Shown here in pieces: positions 7,368-14,086 of a stretch of DNA of 17,980 nt; within the stretch, counting starts at the first letter, position 1; each line of letters opens with the position of its first letter. The notes under the pieces were generated by a model. That model was not told the DNA's origin and made no database searches. It worked only from the letters and a program-made list of their open reading frames with translations. The position numbers were made by a program, and so were the translations under genes. The stretch is taken from positions 1-17,980 of the forward strand of contig CASBQX010000107.1 in assembly GCA_949127925.1 (NCBI GenBank), in the 5' to 3' direction. The DNA comes from Synechococcales cyanobacterium PMM_0002 (GTDB lineage: Bacteria > Cyanobacteriota > Cyanobacteriia > Elainellales > Elainellaceae).

Positions 7368-7417
7368 GAGCCTCCCGACTTGAAGAATTTGCGCGACAAC
7401 AATCTCCGCAGACTAAT

Positions 7418-7448
7418 TGACATGGACGGGCGGAGTCACGCCATGTCA
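7418..7448. promoter_or_regulatory. Inverted repeat in the desC/PLP-enzyme divergent spacer, possible operator
   Basis: Perfect 8-base arms TGACATGG (7418-7425) and CCATGTCA (7441-7448) are separated by 15 bases in the 162-base spacer between divergent genes. The centre-to-centre distance is about 23 bases, close to two helical turns, so it could bind a dimeric regulator or fold as a leader hairpin of desC. Two TTGACA sequences (7417-7422 and 7462-7467) lie nearby on the plus strand but lack good -10 partners. Confidence 0.35.
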
Positions 7449-7529
7449 GGATCAAAGAGCCTTGACACTCTTCTAGGCAACCGAGTTCACCTCACTTGCA
7501 AATAGCCCTCTAGGATAGAAAAAACCTTG

Positions 7530-8768
7530 ATGAACAGCCAGCTGCTGCTACACACAGCCCAAGCATCCCTCCTTCAAATCTTTTCTGGAATTGACGCACG
7601 GGTCAAGTCCAATTTGGCAAGGGTACTAACTGCCTTTCGCAAGCATCAGGTTGGTGTCCATCACTTTTCTAGCGTCAGCGGCTATGGACACGACGATCTA
7701 GGTCGCCATGTGTTGGATCAGATCTTTGCCGACGTCATGGGAGCAGAGTCCGCTGCCGTGCGAGTGCAATTCGTCTCCGGCACTCATGCTATCACTTGTG
7801 CTCTATTTGGGGTGCTGCGTCCAGGGGATGAACTACTGGCGGTTGCGGGTTCCCCCTACGACACATTGGAGGAGGTGATTGGGTTACGCGGTACTAATCA
7901 GGGTTCTCTAAAGGATTTTGGCATTCGCTATCGGCAGCTGGAATTAACGGCAGATGGCACGATCGATTGGTTTGCCCTGACGACCGCCATCCGCCCTGAA
8001 ACGCGGATGGTGCTGATTCAGCGCTCCTGTGGATATGCATGGCGCAGCAGTTTGGCGATCGCCGATATTGAAAAAATTGTGGCTCTTGTGAAGCAGCAAA
8101 ATCCCAACACCGTCTGTTTTGTCGATAACTGCTACGGCGAATTTGTAGACGACTGTGAACCGCCAGCAGTCGGTGCCGACTTAATTGCTGGCTCGTTGAT
8201 TAAAAACCCAGGCGGAACCATTGTCACCGCTGGCGGCTATGTAGCTGGGCGGGCTGATTTGGTAGAAATGGCCTGCTGCCGCTTGACCTCGCCGGGGATT
8301 GGCAGCGAAGGGGGAGCCACGTTTGACCAAAACCGTTTGCTGTTCCAAGGGCTATTTCTTGCCCCGCAAATGGTCGGCGAAGCCCTCAAGGGCAATCACC
8401 TCACCGCCAAGGTGTTCCAACAGCTGGGATACCCGGTAAATCCCTTCCCGGACGCACCTCGCCGCGATGTAATCCAAGCGATTAGGCTTGGATCGGCGGA
8501 AAAGGTTATCGCTTTCTGCCACGCCATCCAGCAGCATTCGCCCATCGGGTCTTACCTCAGCCCCGTTCCGGCTCAAATGCCGGGATACCAGAGCGATCTG
8601 GTCATGGCAGGGGGCACCTTCATTGACGGCAGCACGTCTGAATTTTCGGCAGATGGCCCCCTGCGGGAACCCTATATCGTCTTTTGCCAAGGCGGCACTC
8701 ACTGGACGCATGTGGCGATCGCCCTGGAAGCAGCAGTGGAGGCAGTGGGCATGAGGAATGAGGAATGA
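7530..8768 (+). CDS. PLP-dependent enzyme, methionine gamma-lyase/aluminium-resistance family
   Basis: A 412-residue fold-type I PLP protein of the family annotated as 'aluminium resistance protein' or methionine gamma-lyase family (YnbB in Bacillus; Pfam Met_gamma_lyase, from memory). Recognisable stretches are GYGHDDLGR near residue 53, VRVQFVSGTHAI, GDELLAV.GSPYDTLEEVIG, VDNCYGEFVD, the lysine motif GSLIKNPGGT with the predicted Schiff-base Lys at about 225, and the C-terminal EPYIVFCQGGTHW. The family is presumed to act in sulphur amino acid metabolism; the substrate is not established by sequence. The ATG at 7530 is directly preceded by an in-frame TTG (7527); AGGA at 7512-7515 could serve either. 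The last codons run into ATGAGGA repeats. Confidence 0.88.
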   Translation: MNSQLLLHTAQASLLQIFSGIDARVKSNLARVLTAFRKHQVGVHHFSSVSGYGHDDLGRHVLDQIFADVMGAESAAVRVQFVSGTHAITCALFGVLRPGDELLAVAGSPYDTLEEVIGLRGTNQGSLKDFGIRYRQLELTADGTIDWFALTTAIRPETRMVLIQRSCGYAWRSSLAIADIEKIVALVKQQNPNTVCFVDNCYGEFVDDCEPPAVGADLIAGSLIKNPGGTIVTAGGYVAGRADLVEMACCRLTSPGIGSEGGATFDQNRLLFQGLFLAPQMVGEALKGNHLTAKVFQQLGYPVNPFPDAPRRDVIQAIRLGSAEKVIAFCHAIQQHSPIGSYLSPVPAQMPGYQSDLVMAGGTFIDGSTSEFSADGPLREPYIVFCQGGTHWTHVAIALEAAVEAVGMRNEE

Positions 8769-8812
8769 GGGGCGCGGAGGGAAGGATGAGGACGAACTGG
8801 GCGGATGAGGGG
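8751..8812 (+). repeat. G-rich ATGAGGA repeats across the stop codon
   Basis: A 7-base unit, ATGAGGA, occurs twice in tandem from 8751 and a third time as ATGAGGG, spanning the stop codon. Further ATGAGG copies follow near 8786 and 8805. The tract encodes the terminal MRNEE and leaves a purine-rich 3' region in the convergent spacer. It looks like replication slippage that has shifted the C terminus of the PLP enzyme. Confidence 0.6.
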
Positions 8813-8852
8813 TTTGTTTAACGATTTGAAGCCCTAAATCTAAAATCCCCGT

Positions 8853-9431
8853 CTAACATGGTTTACCCATTTTCTTAATTCTGTTCCAGTCTTGAACCCA
8901 TCCGGACAAACGCTGTGGATCACCTGCTACGGCCAGAGTTACGGCTCCGGGCTGGTCGAGGAGCCGGAAGATTTGCTTGGAGATCAGCAGCGGATGCGGT
9001 GGCATGAGTGAGGCGACTTGGGGAACAGCATCAATCGATCCGTCACAAGCGCCTGAATCACCTGAAGCTCCTGAAGCAATGGATGTAGACTGTGCAGCTG
9101 CGCCTTGACTCCATTCCTGATAGGCCAAAATTGCGGCGGCTTCCGCCACGCTAGGGGTACCGACGGTGCGGTGCGCAATCGCCGAAGGATGGGGAGCCGT
9201 TATGGCACGAAGGGCAGCCGCCGAAAAGCCGAGCAACGGCAGCTGGCGATCGCGACAAAACTCCACCAGCCCCACCTCTGAGACCTTGTGGTCAATGGTG
9301 CCAATTGCGGCGATCGCGGTTTCTACTAACCCATACGTTACAAATACATGAGTGAGCGCCGCTGCAATCGTGTCATGAGGGGTGCCCCGCTTGCAGCCAA
9401 TCCCCACCCACAAACTACAGGAGCCTGTCAC
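8853..9431 (-). CDS. cbiG: Stand-alone CbiG C-terminal domain (cobalt-precorrin-5A hydrolase-related)
   Basis: A 192-residue protein matching the C-terminal domain of CbiG, the enzyme that opens the ring-A lactone and loses C20 as acetaldehyde in anaerobic cobalamin synthesis. Signatures are WVGIGCKRGT (8-17), AIGTIDHKVSEVGL (42-55), LPLLGFSAAAL, and VGTPSVAEAAAI (90-101), with LLISKQIF and AVTLAVAG near the end. The N-terminal and central CbiG domains are absent. In many bacteria this domain is fused to them or to CobJ. A Ser/Ala/Gly/Asp-rich insertion occupies about residues 108-147 where shorter homologues go straight from the AAA.LA helix to the L..K.. strand. The GTG start at 9431 lacks a clear Shine-Dalgarno; a GTG eight codons later is also possible. 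It lies about 100 bases downstream of tRNA-Leu on the same strand. Confidence 0.85.
   Translation of the reverse strand: MTGSCSLWVGIGCKRGTPHDTIAAALTHVFVTYGLVETAIAAIGTIDHKVSEVGLVEFCRDRQLPLLGFSAAALRAITAPHPSAIAHRTVGTPSVAEAAAILAYQEWSQGAAAQSTSIASGASGDSGACDGSIDAVPQVASLMPPHPLLISKQIFRLLDQPGAVTLAVAGDPQRLSGWVQDWNRIKKMGKPC
9052..9078 (-). repeat. Three tandem 9-base units within the CbiG insertion
   Basis: CCTGAATCA, CCTGAAGCT and CCTGAAGCA lie head to tail in frame, encoding Ser/Ala-Gly-Asp type residues in the low-complexity insertion. The unit resembles the TCCTGATTC units at 1962-2006. Confidence 0.65.
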
Positions 9432-9535
9432 AGCCGGAGGGTCTCACAGCAGGAACCGCAATTCAGTATATCCACGTAGACGACGTCCAGTGATTTTTTG
9501 AGAGCACCGCGCCCGGTCGAAATCTGATTGAGAGC

Positions 9536-9619
9536 ATGGGGGTGGAGGGACTTGAACCCTCACGATTTTTAAGATCAACGGATTTTAAGTCCGCAGCGTC
9601 TACCATTCCGCCACACCCC
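9536..9619 (-). tRNA. tRNA-Leu (anticodon UAA), no intron
   Basis: An 84-base class II tRNA. The acceptor arm GGGGGTG (9619-9613) pairs with CACCCCC (9543-9537), with A as discriminator (9536). The D arm contains GGCGGAATGGTAGACGC. The anticodon stem GCGGA/TCCGT encloses loop CTTAAAA, giving anticodon TAA. A long variable arm and the T arm GGGTTCAAGTCCC follow. The anticodon loop is continuous, so the group I intron found in this gene in many cyanobacteria and plastids is absent. CCA is not encoded. Confidence 0.97.
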
Positions 9620-9626
9620 CGTTGGC

Positions 9627-9649
9627 TCGTTAAGATGCGAACATCTAAC
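9627..9649 (-). repeat. Hairpin immediately upstream of tRNA-Leu
   Basis: CGTT-A-AGATG (9627-9636) and CATCTAACG (9641-9649) form a nine-pair stem with one bulged base and a CGAA tetraloop, 8 bases before the mature tRNA 5' end. It may be part of the precursor leader recognised during 5' processing, or a promoter-proximal element; no function is established. Confidence 0.4.
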
Positions 9650-9847
9650 GACATCTGTTCTATTCCATCACTTTTAGGGTTTTGGTGCAACCCAAACGAC
9701 CGAAGTCGCCCGTTTTTAGCTTGAAAATTAACGTTGGCGATCGCGTCTTAGGCTCATTTCACCAATTCAAACTGCGCTACTCCATGTTCTTCGCTGATAG
9801 GTTTTAAGCTAGGAGCTGGTTGCTCACTATAGACTCACTCCCTCGCC

Positions 9848-10621
9848 ATGGCTTTACTTCACGATCAAATTGTTTTAATCACAGGTGCCAGCAGTGGCAT
9901 TGGAGCCGCCTGCGCCCAACTGTTTGCCCAACAGGGAGCACGAACAATTTTGGCGGCTCGCCGCATGGACAAACTAGAGCAGCTCGGGGCAGAAATCACG
10001 CATACCTATGGTCGTGAGGTTCACCTCCTGCAACTGGATGTCTGCGATCGCGTTCAGGTTGAAGCCACCCTGGCTAACTTACCTGCCGCTTGGTCTGCCA
10101 TCGACATTTTGGTGAATAATGCTGGGCTAAGTCGTGGCTTAGACAAGCTCCAAACGGGCAGCATTCAGGACTGGGAAGAGATGATCGATACCAATATTAA
10201 AGGCTTATTATATGTAACGCGATCGCTCTTGCCTGGGATGATAGTCCGAGGGCGGGGGCATGTGATCAATCTCGGATCCATTGCTGGGCATCAAGCATAC
10301 CCCGGTGGTAATGTCTATTGCGCCACCAAAGCGGCGGTGAAAGCGATTTCAGAGGGGCTAAAGCTCGATTTGCTAGGTACCCCTGTGCGGGTTAGTTCGG
10401 TCGATCCAGGCATGGTAGAAACGGAGTTTAGTGAGATTCGCTTCAGAGGAGATGGCGATCGCGCCAAACAGGTTTATCAAGGACTCCAGCCCCTCACGCC
10501 AGAAGACGTAGCCGAGGTAGTGATCTTCTGCGCCACCCGTCCTGCCCATGTCAACATTAATGAGGTGATTTTAATGCCGATCGATCAAGCCAGTGCCACC
10601 TCAGTCCATCGCACGCCGTAG
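9848..10621 (+). CDS. Short-chain dehydrogenase/reductase, YdfG-like
   Basis: A 257-residue classical SDR. The Rossmann glycine motif TGASSGIG is at residues 12-19, followed by the basic AARR that favours NADP(H). NNAG is at 90-93, the helix-4 Asn in DTNIKG near 116, and the catalytic set is Ser144 (NLGSIAG), Tyr157 and Lys161 (YCATK). The segment VDPGMVETEFSEIRFRGD and the ending HVNINEVILMP are typical of the YdfG group, which reduces malonic semialdehyde and oxidises 3-hydroxy acids such as L-allo-threonine. Substrate is inferred from family resemblance only. The ATG at 9848 lacks a visible Shine-Dalgarno sequence. The gene is solitary on its strand, convergent with the 75-residue gene and divergent from tRNA-Leu. 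Confidence 0.9.
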   Translation: MALLHDQIVLITGASSGIGAACAQLFAQQGARTILAARRMDKLEQLGAEITHTYGREVHLLQLDVCDRVQVEATLANLPAAWSAIDILVNNAGLSRGLDKLQTGSIQDWEEMIDTNIKGLLYVTRSLLPGMIVRGRGHVINLGSIAGHQAYPGGNVYCATKAAVKAISEGLKLDLLGTPVRVSSVDPGMVETEFSEIRFRGDGDRAKQVYQGLQPLTPEDVAEVVIFCATRPAHVNINEVILMPIDQASATSVHRTP

Positions 10622-10690
10622 CCGTCCCTAGCCCTGCACGCTGAACTTACCAGTCGCCTCTGAACAAACGACCCAAAGATCCGACGCCTG

Positions 10691-10729
10691 TGCTGATGTT
10701 TCGAGCGCTTGGTACTTAAAACATCAGCA
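10691..10729. terminator. Hairpin downstream of the SDR gene, probable terminator
   Basis: Perfect 11-base arms TGCTGATGTTT (10691-10701) and AAACATCAGCA (10719-10729) with a 17-base loop, about 70 bases after the SDR stop and followed by TTTAG. The loop is long and the T-run short, so efficiency may be modest. It could act in both directions between convergent genes. Confidence 0.55.
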
Positions 10730-10830
10730 TTTAGTGCAATTAACTGCTCTGTAATCGGCAATTTTACGGTGTTCGACTAGATTGTCGCTAGGTTAAGTTA
10801 GAGACGTGGAAGGGTAAGTTATGTTAAAAC

Positions 10831-10849
10831 CTCCCGCGCCACAGGGGAG
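10831..10849 (-). terminator. Short GC-rich terminator after the 75-residue gene
   Basis: On the minus strand CTCCC (10849-10845) pairs with GGGAG (10835-10831) and is followed at once by GTTTTAAC. It begins 4 bases after the stop codon of the 75-residue gene. The stem is short but all but one pair is G-C. Confidence 0.45.
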
Positions 10850-10853
10850 TAAG

Positions 10854-11081
10854 CTAAACGACCGCCATTTGGCTTTCATCTACCGACTCACCGTTCAAGT
10901 GCATCTGTCCGTTTTCATACGCGTCTCGGTAGTGAGCTAACATGCGCAGCGCTTCTTTTTCGCTGGCAAACCGTAGCTTGATTTTGTAAAGAAACGGTAG
11001 ATCTTGGGTAGGGCTAACTGGAGCAGGTTCCCAGATCTTGAGTAACCAGTCGCTGCCGGTATTAACAATTTTGTATTTCAT
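10854..11081 (-). CDS. 75-residue protein of unknown function
   Basis: I do not recognise this protein. The 75 residues contain no membrane segment and no cysteine. An N-terminal beta-like stretch (MKYKIVNTGSDWLLKIWEP) and FLYKIKLRFAS are followed by an amphipathic helix (EKEALRMLAHYRDAYENGQ) and an acidic tail. The domain-like pattern of strands then a helix, the sensible amino acid composition and a terminator-like hairpin 4 bases after its stop favour a real gene. It has no good Shine-Dalgarno site. It is downstream of hemB on the same strand but separated by a hairpin-rich 271-base spacer, so it is probably expressed separately. Confidence 0.65.
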   Translation of the reverse strand: MKYKIVNTGSDWLLKIWEPAPVSPTQDLPFLYKIKLRFASEKEALRMLAHYRDAYENGQMHLNGESVDESQMAVV

Positions 11082-11352
11082 CAGATTCAGCCAAATAAAC
11101 TCAGTTAGGGACAGGCTTTCAAAAAATTTGGATCTACAAAATCACAGGTCTTTTAGCAAGACCTTCAGCTACAAGCGAGATCAGTTTTTAAGGATGCACC
11201 ACTAACTATCAACAGAGAACCTGATAGGGATAGTCGTTTACCGAGGTATTTTCTCAGTAAACAACAATACTTATACAAGTTCTCTACCGCTCTATCCGGA
11301 AAACCAGAGCACTAAATGGTGGGAAATGCCTGGAAACCTAAATGATTTAGTT
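11082..11352 (-). other. Hairpin-rich 271-base spacer between hemB and the 75-residue gene
   Basis: In minus-strand order it holds GTTTAC-GAG/CTC-GTAAAC with a single mismatch (11262-11236, stem about 10), CTATCA/TGATAG (11227-11206) and AGGTCTT/AAGACCT with a 5-base loop (11164-11146). A small CTAAA/TTTAG hairpin directly follows the hemB stop (11350-11338). None has a classical long T-run. The last may help end hemB transcription; the others could be a structured 5' leader or a small RNA. I do not recognise a known riboswitch. A TATAAG element on the minus strand near 11275 could be a -10 box but has no good -35. Confidence 0.45.
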
Positions 11353-12345
11353 TTACAGCTTTGCCAATGCTAACCAGCGTGCTGCGTCCTTGGCATGGTA
11401 AGTCAAGACCAGATCTGCGCCAGCCCGTTTAAAGCTGGTCAGGGTCTCTAGCACAACTCTTTCTTCGTCAATCCAACCATTCAGGGCAGCTGCTTTGATC
11501 ATAGCGTATTCGCCCGAAACGTTATAGGCCGCCAGAGGTAGATTGGTGGCTTGCTTGACTCGCCAGATAATGTCCATGTAGGACAGGGCGGGTTTTACCA
11601 TCAGCATGTCTGCACCCTCGGCAATGTCGAGTTCAATCTCTTTGAGGGCTTCACGGCCATTGCCGGGATCCATTTGGTAGGTGCGGCGATCGCCAAACTG
11701 GGGGGTCGATTCGGCGGCATCTCGGAACGGGCCGTAGTAGGCAGATGCATACTTAGCAGCGTAGGACATGATTGGAATATCCTCAAAGCCACCTTGATCT
11801 AAACCCTGACGAATGGCCTGCACAAACCCATCCATCATCCCCGACGGGGCAATGATGTCGGCTCCCGCATTAGCCTGAGCTACAGCCGTCTTTTTCAGTA
11901 GTTCTAGCGTTGGGTCATTCAGCACGCGCCCCGATAGATCACCGACTTCTAAGTAGCCGCAGTGGCCATGGGCGGTATATTCACACAGGCAGGTATCGAC
12001 AATGACCAGCAGATCGGGGACGGCGGCTTTGACAGCGGCGGTGGCCAGCTGGACAATGCCGTGATCGTGCCATGCGCCAGTGGCAGCGTCGTCTTTATCA
12101 GACGGAATACCAAACAAAATAATGGCCGGAATGCCGAGGTCGTAAACTTCCTTGGCCTCTTCTACAATTTTGTCTACCGAAAGCTGATACACCCCCGGCA
12201 TCGAGCGCACCTCTTTGGCAATGCCCTGACCGGGCACCGCAAACAGCGGGTAGATGAGATCGCTGACGGTCAGAATGTTTTCGCGCACCATGCGGCGTAA
12301 CTGAGGATGACTGCGGAGCCGACGGGGACGGTGGTTAGGAAACAT
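11353..12345 (-). CDS. hemB: Delta-aminolevulinic acid dehydratase (porphobilinogen synthase)
   Basis: A 330-residue HemB, which condenses two 5-aminolevulinate molecules to porphobilinogen for chlorophyll, haem, bilins and cobalamin. The start at the ATG 12345 gives MFPNHRPRRLR, the usual family beginning; the open frame continues 40 codons upstream to a TTG but those residues look non-coding. The metal site reads DTCLCEYTAHGHCG, the three-cysteine zinc-type pattern rather than the aspartate-rich plant type. The two active-site lysines lie in SYAAKYASAYYGPFRDA and MLMVKPALSYMDI, the latter carrying the Schiff-base Lys. Length matches the family. It follows the WD40 gene by about 104 bases in the same direction; no ribosome binding site is obvious. 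Confidence 0.96.
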   Translation of the reverse strand: MFPNHRPRRLRSHPQLRRMVRENILTVSDLIYPLFAVPGQGIAKEVRSMPGVYQLSVDKIVEEAKEVYDLGIPAIILFGIPSDKDDAATGAWHDHGIVQLATAAVKAAVPDLLVIVDTCLCEYTAHGHCGYLEVGDLSGRVLNDPTLELLKKTAVAQANAGADIIAPSGMMDGFVQAIRQGLDQGGFEDIPIMSYAAKYASAYYGPFRDAAESTPQFGDRRTYQMDPGNGREALKEIELDIAEGADMLMVKPALSYMDIIWRVKQATNLPLAAYNVSGEYAMIKAAALNGWIDEERVVLETLTSFKRAGADLVLTYHAKDAARWLALAKL

Positions 12346-12449
12346 ACTGATGAAAGGGAGTAACGATCGCTGTATTAGATAAAGTCTAAGGCTTTCGCTA
12401 TCCTCTGGATGCAGAGATAATATTACGTTCTGTAAAATTTGGGCGATCG

Positions 12450-13967
12450 CTAACGTCGGTGCCAAATTTTGACGGTTTGATCGGCGCTACCGCTGACTAG
12501 CGTTTGCCCGTCTTGACTATAGGCCAAGGCATGAATCGTCTCAGGATGGCCAGTCAGCTGACCCAGCATCTGCCCACTTGCCCAATGCCATAGAGTCACG
12601 CTGCCCTCGGGACTGCCAGTGGCTAGAGCATGGCCGCTAGGGCTAAAGGCGATCGCGCTCCCACGATCGGTATATCCACCAGCCTTATACCCAAACGTAT
12701 TCAGCAGGGTAAAAGTTTGCAGATCCCAGAGCTTGACCGTCTGATCGGGGCAGCTTAGAGCTAACAGGCGGCCATTGGGACTGAAGGCGATCGCTCTGGC
12801 AGCTTCGGCAAGGGTGTGGGAGACGTGACCTGAACCCAGATGCCATAGGGATACGGAGGCATTGCTACTGGCGCTGGCGCTGGTAGTACTGGCCACCGCC
12901 AGCTGCCGACCGTCGGGGCGCAGGGCGATCGCGGCAATGGCAAGTTGCTGGGAACCCAGCGTACCCATCAACTTGCCGCTACTCGGTTGCCAGAGTTTTA
13001 CTGTGCCGTCTTGGCTAGCGCTCAGCAGCGTTTGCGCTTGTCGATCGGGGCTAAAGGCCAGGGCGTGGACGGCACCACAGTGGCCAGTCAGGGTTTTTAG
13101 CAAGGTGCCTGTGCGCAAATACCAGAGTTTGATGGTGCAGTCGGCGCTGCCACTGGCCAGCAGTTGACCGTCGGGGCTGAGGGCGATCGCCAGCACGGGA
13201 GCCGTGTGATCTGAAAGCCGCCCCAACAGTTTCCCGGCTCGCAAATTCCACAGGGCGATCGTATAGTCCCAACTGGCACTAACCAGCAGCTTCCCATCGC
13301 GGCTGATGGCGACAGAGCTAACCGGGCTAGTGTGCTCGGCCAGCGTATAGCGGCAGACCCAGTGCTCGGGGGCAAAGGGAATGGGCGATTCGGCGGCGGG
13401 TGCTGGGCTGGCTGGGCGGCTAGATGTGCCGCTGGTCGGGGTTTTTTGTCGTCTCAACCCTAGCTCCTCAGCCCGCTTTAGATCGGCAGCGGCTCCCAGT
13501 TCTAGCCCCATCAGCGAATAAACAAAGCCTCGGTAGCGATAGGCTTCCGCGTAGGTGGAACTGAGTTTAATGGCACTGCTAAAATTTTCGATCGCCTCGT
13601 GATAGCGGCCACCCTTGACATGTTCGGCTCCAGCGTTGTAGAACGCCTCTACTGCCGATGCTCCAGATGCGTAAATCCTGGTAGACGGTGCAGATCTGGC
13701 GGGAGCAGCCGAGTGCTCAGGCGTCACAGCCTCCGGGGTTGCTCCCGATGCAGGCGAGGTCAGCAGATCCGGCTGATGAAATTTGAGGGATTGGTATGCC
13801 TGATTAATCTGCTTGATTTCTTCCTCAGCCCGCAACTTTTGCTGAGGGTCAGAAAACCGATCAGGATGCCACAGCTTGGCTAATTCTCGATAGGCTTGCT
13901 TCACTTCGGCGGGTAACGCACCCACTTTTAGACCCAGAATTTCGTAACACCGATTCAGTTCAGGCAT
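12450..13967 (-). CDS. J-domain / TPR / seven-blade WD40 fusion protein
   Basis: About 505 residues (ATG at 13967; a GTG two codons earlier is possible). The N-terminal J domain, residues 5-65, keeps the HPD motif (KLWHPDRF) needed to stimulate Hsp70/DnaK. A Pro/Ala/Ser linker follows, then two or so TPR-like helices near 107-170 (AEHVKGGRYHEAIENFSSAIKL, AYRYRGFVYSLMGLELGAAADLKRA). After a second linker, residues 205-505 form seven WD40 repeats with endings such as IALWNL, IKLWYL, VKLWQP, VSLWHL, VKLWDL, VTLWHW and VKIWHR, enough for a closed propeller. Blade 4 has a Ser/Ala-rich insertion. It probably recruits DnaK to a client bound by the propeller (inference). No membrane segment is visible. 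Confidence 0.9.
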   Translation of the reverse strand: MPELNRCYEILGLKVGALPAEVKQAYRELAKLWHPDRFSDPQQKLRAEEEIKQINQAYQSLKFHQPDLLTSPASGATPEAVTPEHSAAPARSAPSTRIYASGASAVEAFYNAGAEHVKGGRYHEAIENFSSAIKLSSTYAEAYRYRGFVYSLMGLELGAAADLKRAEELGLRRQKTPTSGTSSRPASPAPAAESPIPFAPEHWVCRYTLAEHTSPVSSVAISRDGKLLVSASWDYTIALWNLRAGKLLGRLSDHTAPVLAIALSPDGQLLASGSADCTIKLWYLRTGTLLKTLTGHCGAVHALAFSPDRQAQTLLSASQDGTVKLWQPSSGKLMGTLGSQQLAIAAIALRPDGRQLAVASTTSASASSNASVSLWHLGSGHVSHTLAEAARAIAFSPNGRLLALSCPDQTVKLWDLQTFTLLNTFGYKAGGYTDRGSAIAFSPSGHALATGSPEGSVTLWHWASGQMLGQLTGHPETIHALAYSQDGQTLVSGSADQTVKIWHRR

Positions 13968-13992
13968 TTCCACAGGATTGGATGGTCTGCCG

Positions 13993-14024
13993 TTTGTTAA
14001 CGCAGCAATTTGTTAACGCAGCAA
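13993..14024. repeat. Tandem 16-base duplication with GTTAAC core, upstream of the J-TPR-WD40 gene
   Basis: TTTGTTAACGCAGCAA occurs twice without a gap (13993-14008 and 14009-14024), beginning about 25 bases before the start codon of the leftward gene. Each copy contains the palindrome GTTAAC. It may be a doubled protein-binding site in the promoter or 5' leader, or a recent slippage duplication. Confidence 0.75.
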
Positions 14025-14086
14025 CGCTTTGCAGGAGTATTCCCCTATGGTACGCAGAACTAACAGAGCTGTGGAACAGCGGCAGC

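Noticed and set aside
8813..8852. Terminator between the PLP enzyme and CbiG genes
   Set aside because: GGGGTTT and AAAATCCCC could pair only with an extra base and a very long loop; not convincing.
9463..9690. A 75-codon minus-strand frame reading through GCGGMVDAADLKSV and SSPSTP
   Set aside because: This is the familiar spurious frame produced by translating tRNA-Leu; the tRNA fully explains the sequence.
12346..12465. N-terminal extension of HemB from a TTG at 12465
   Set aside because: The 40 extra residues do not resemble HemB, overlap the end of the preceding gene, and the ATG at 12345 gives the normal family start.
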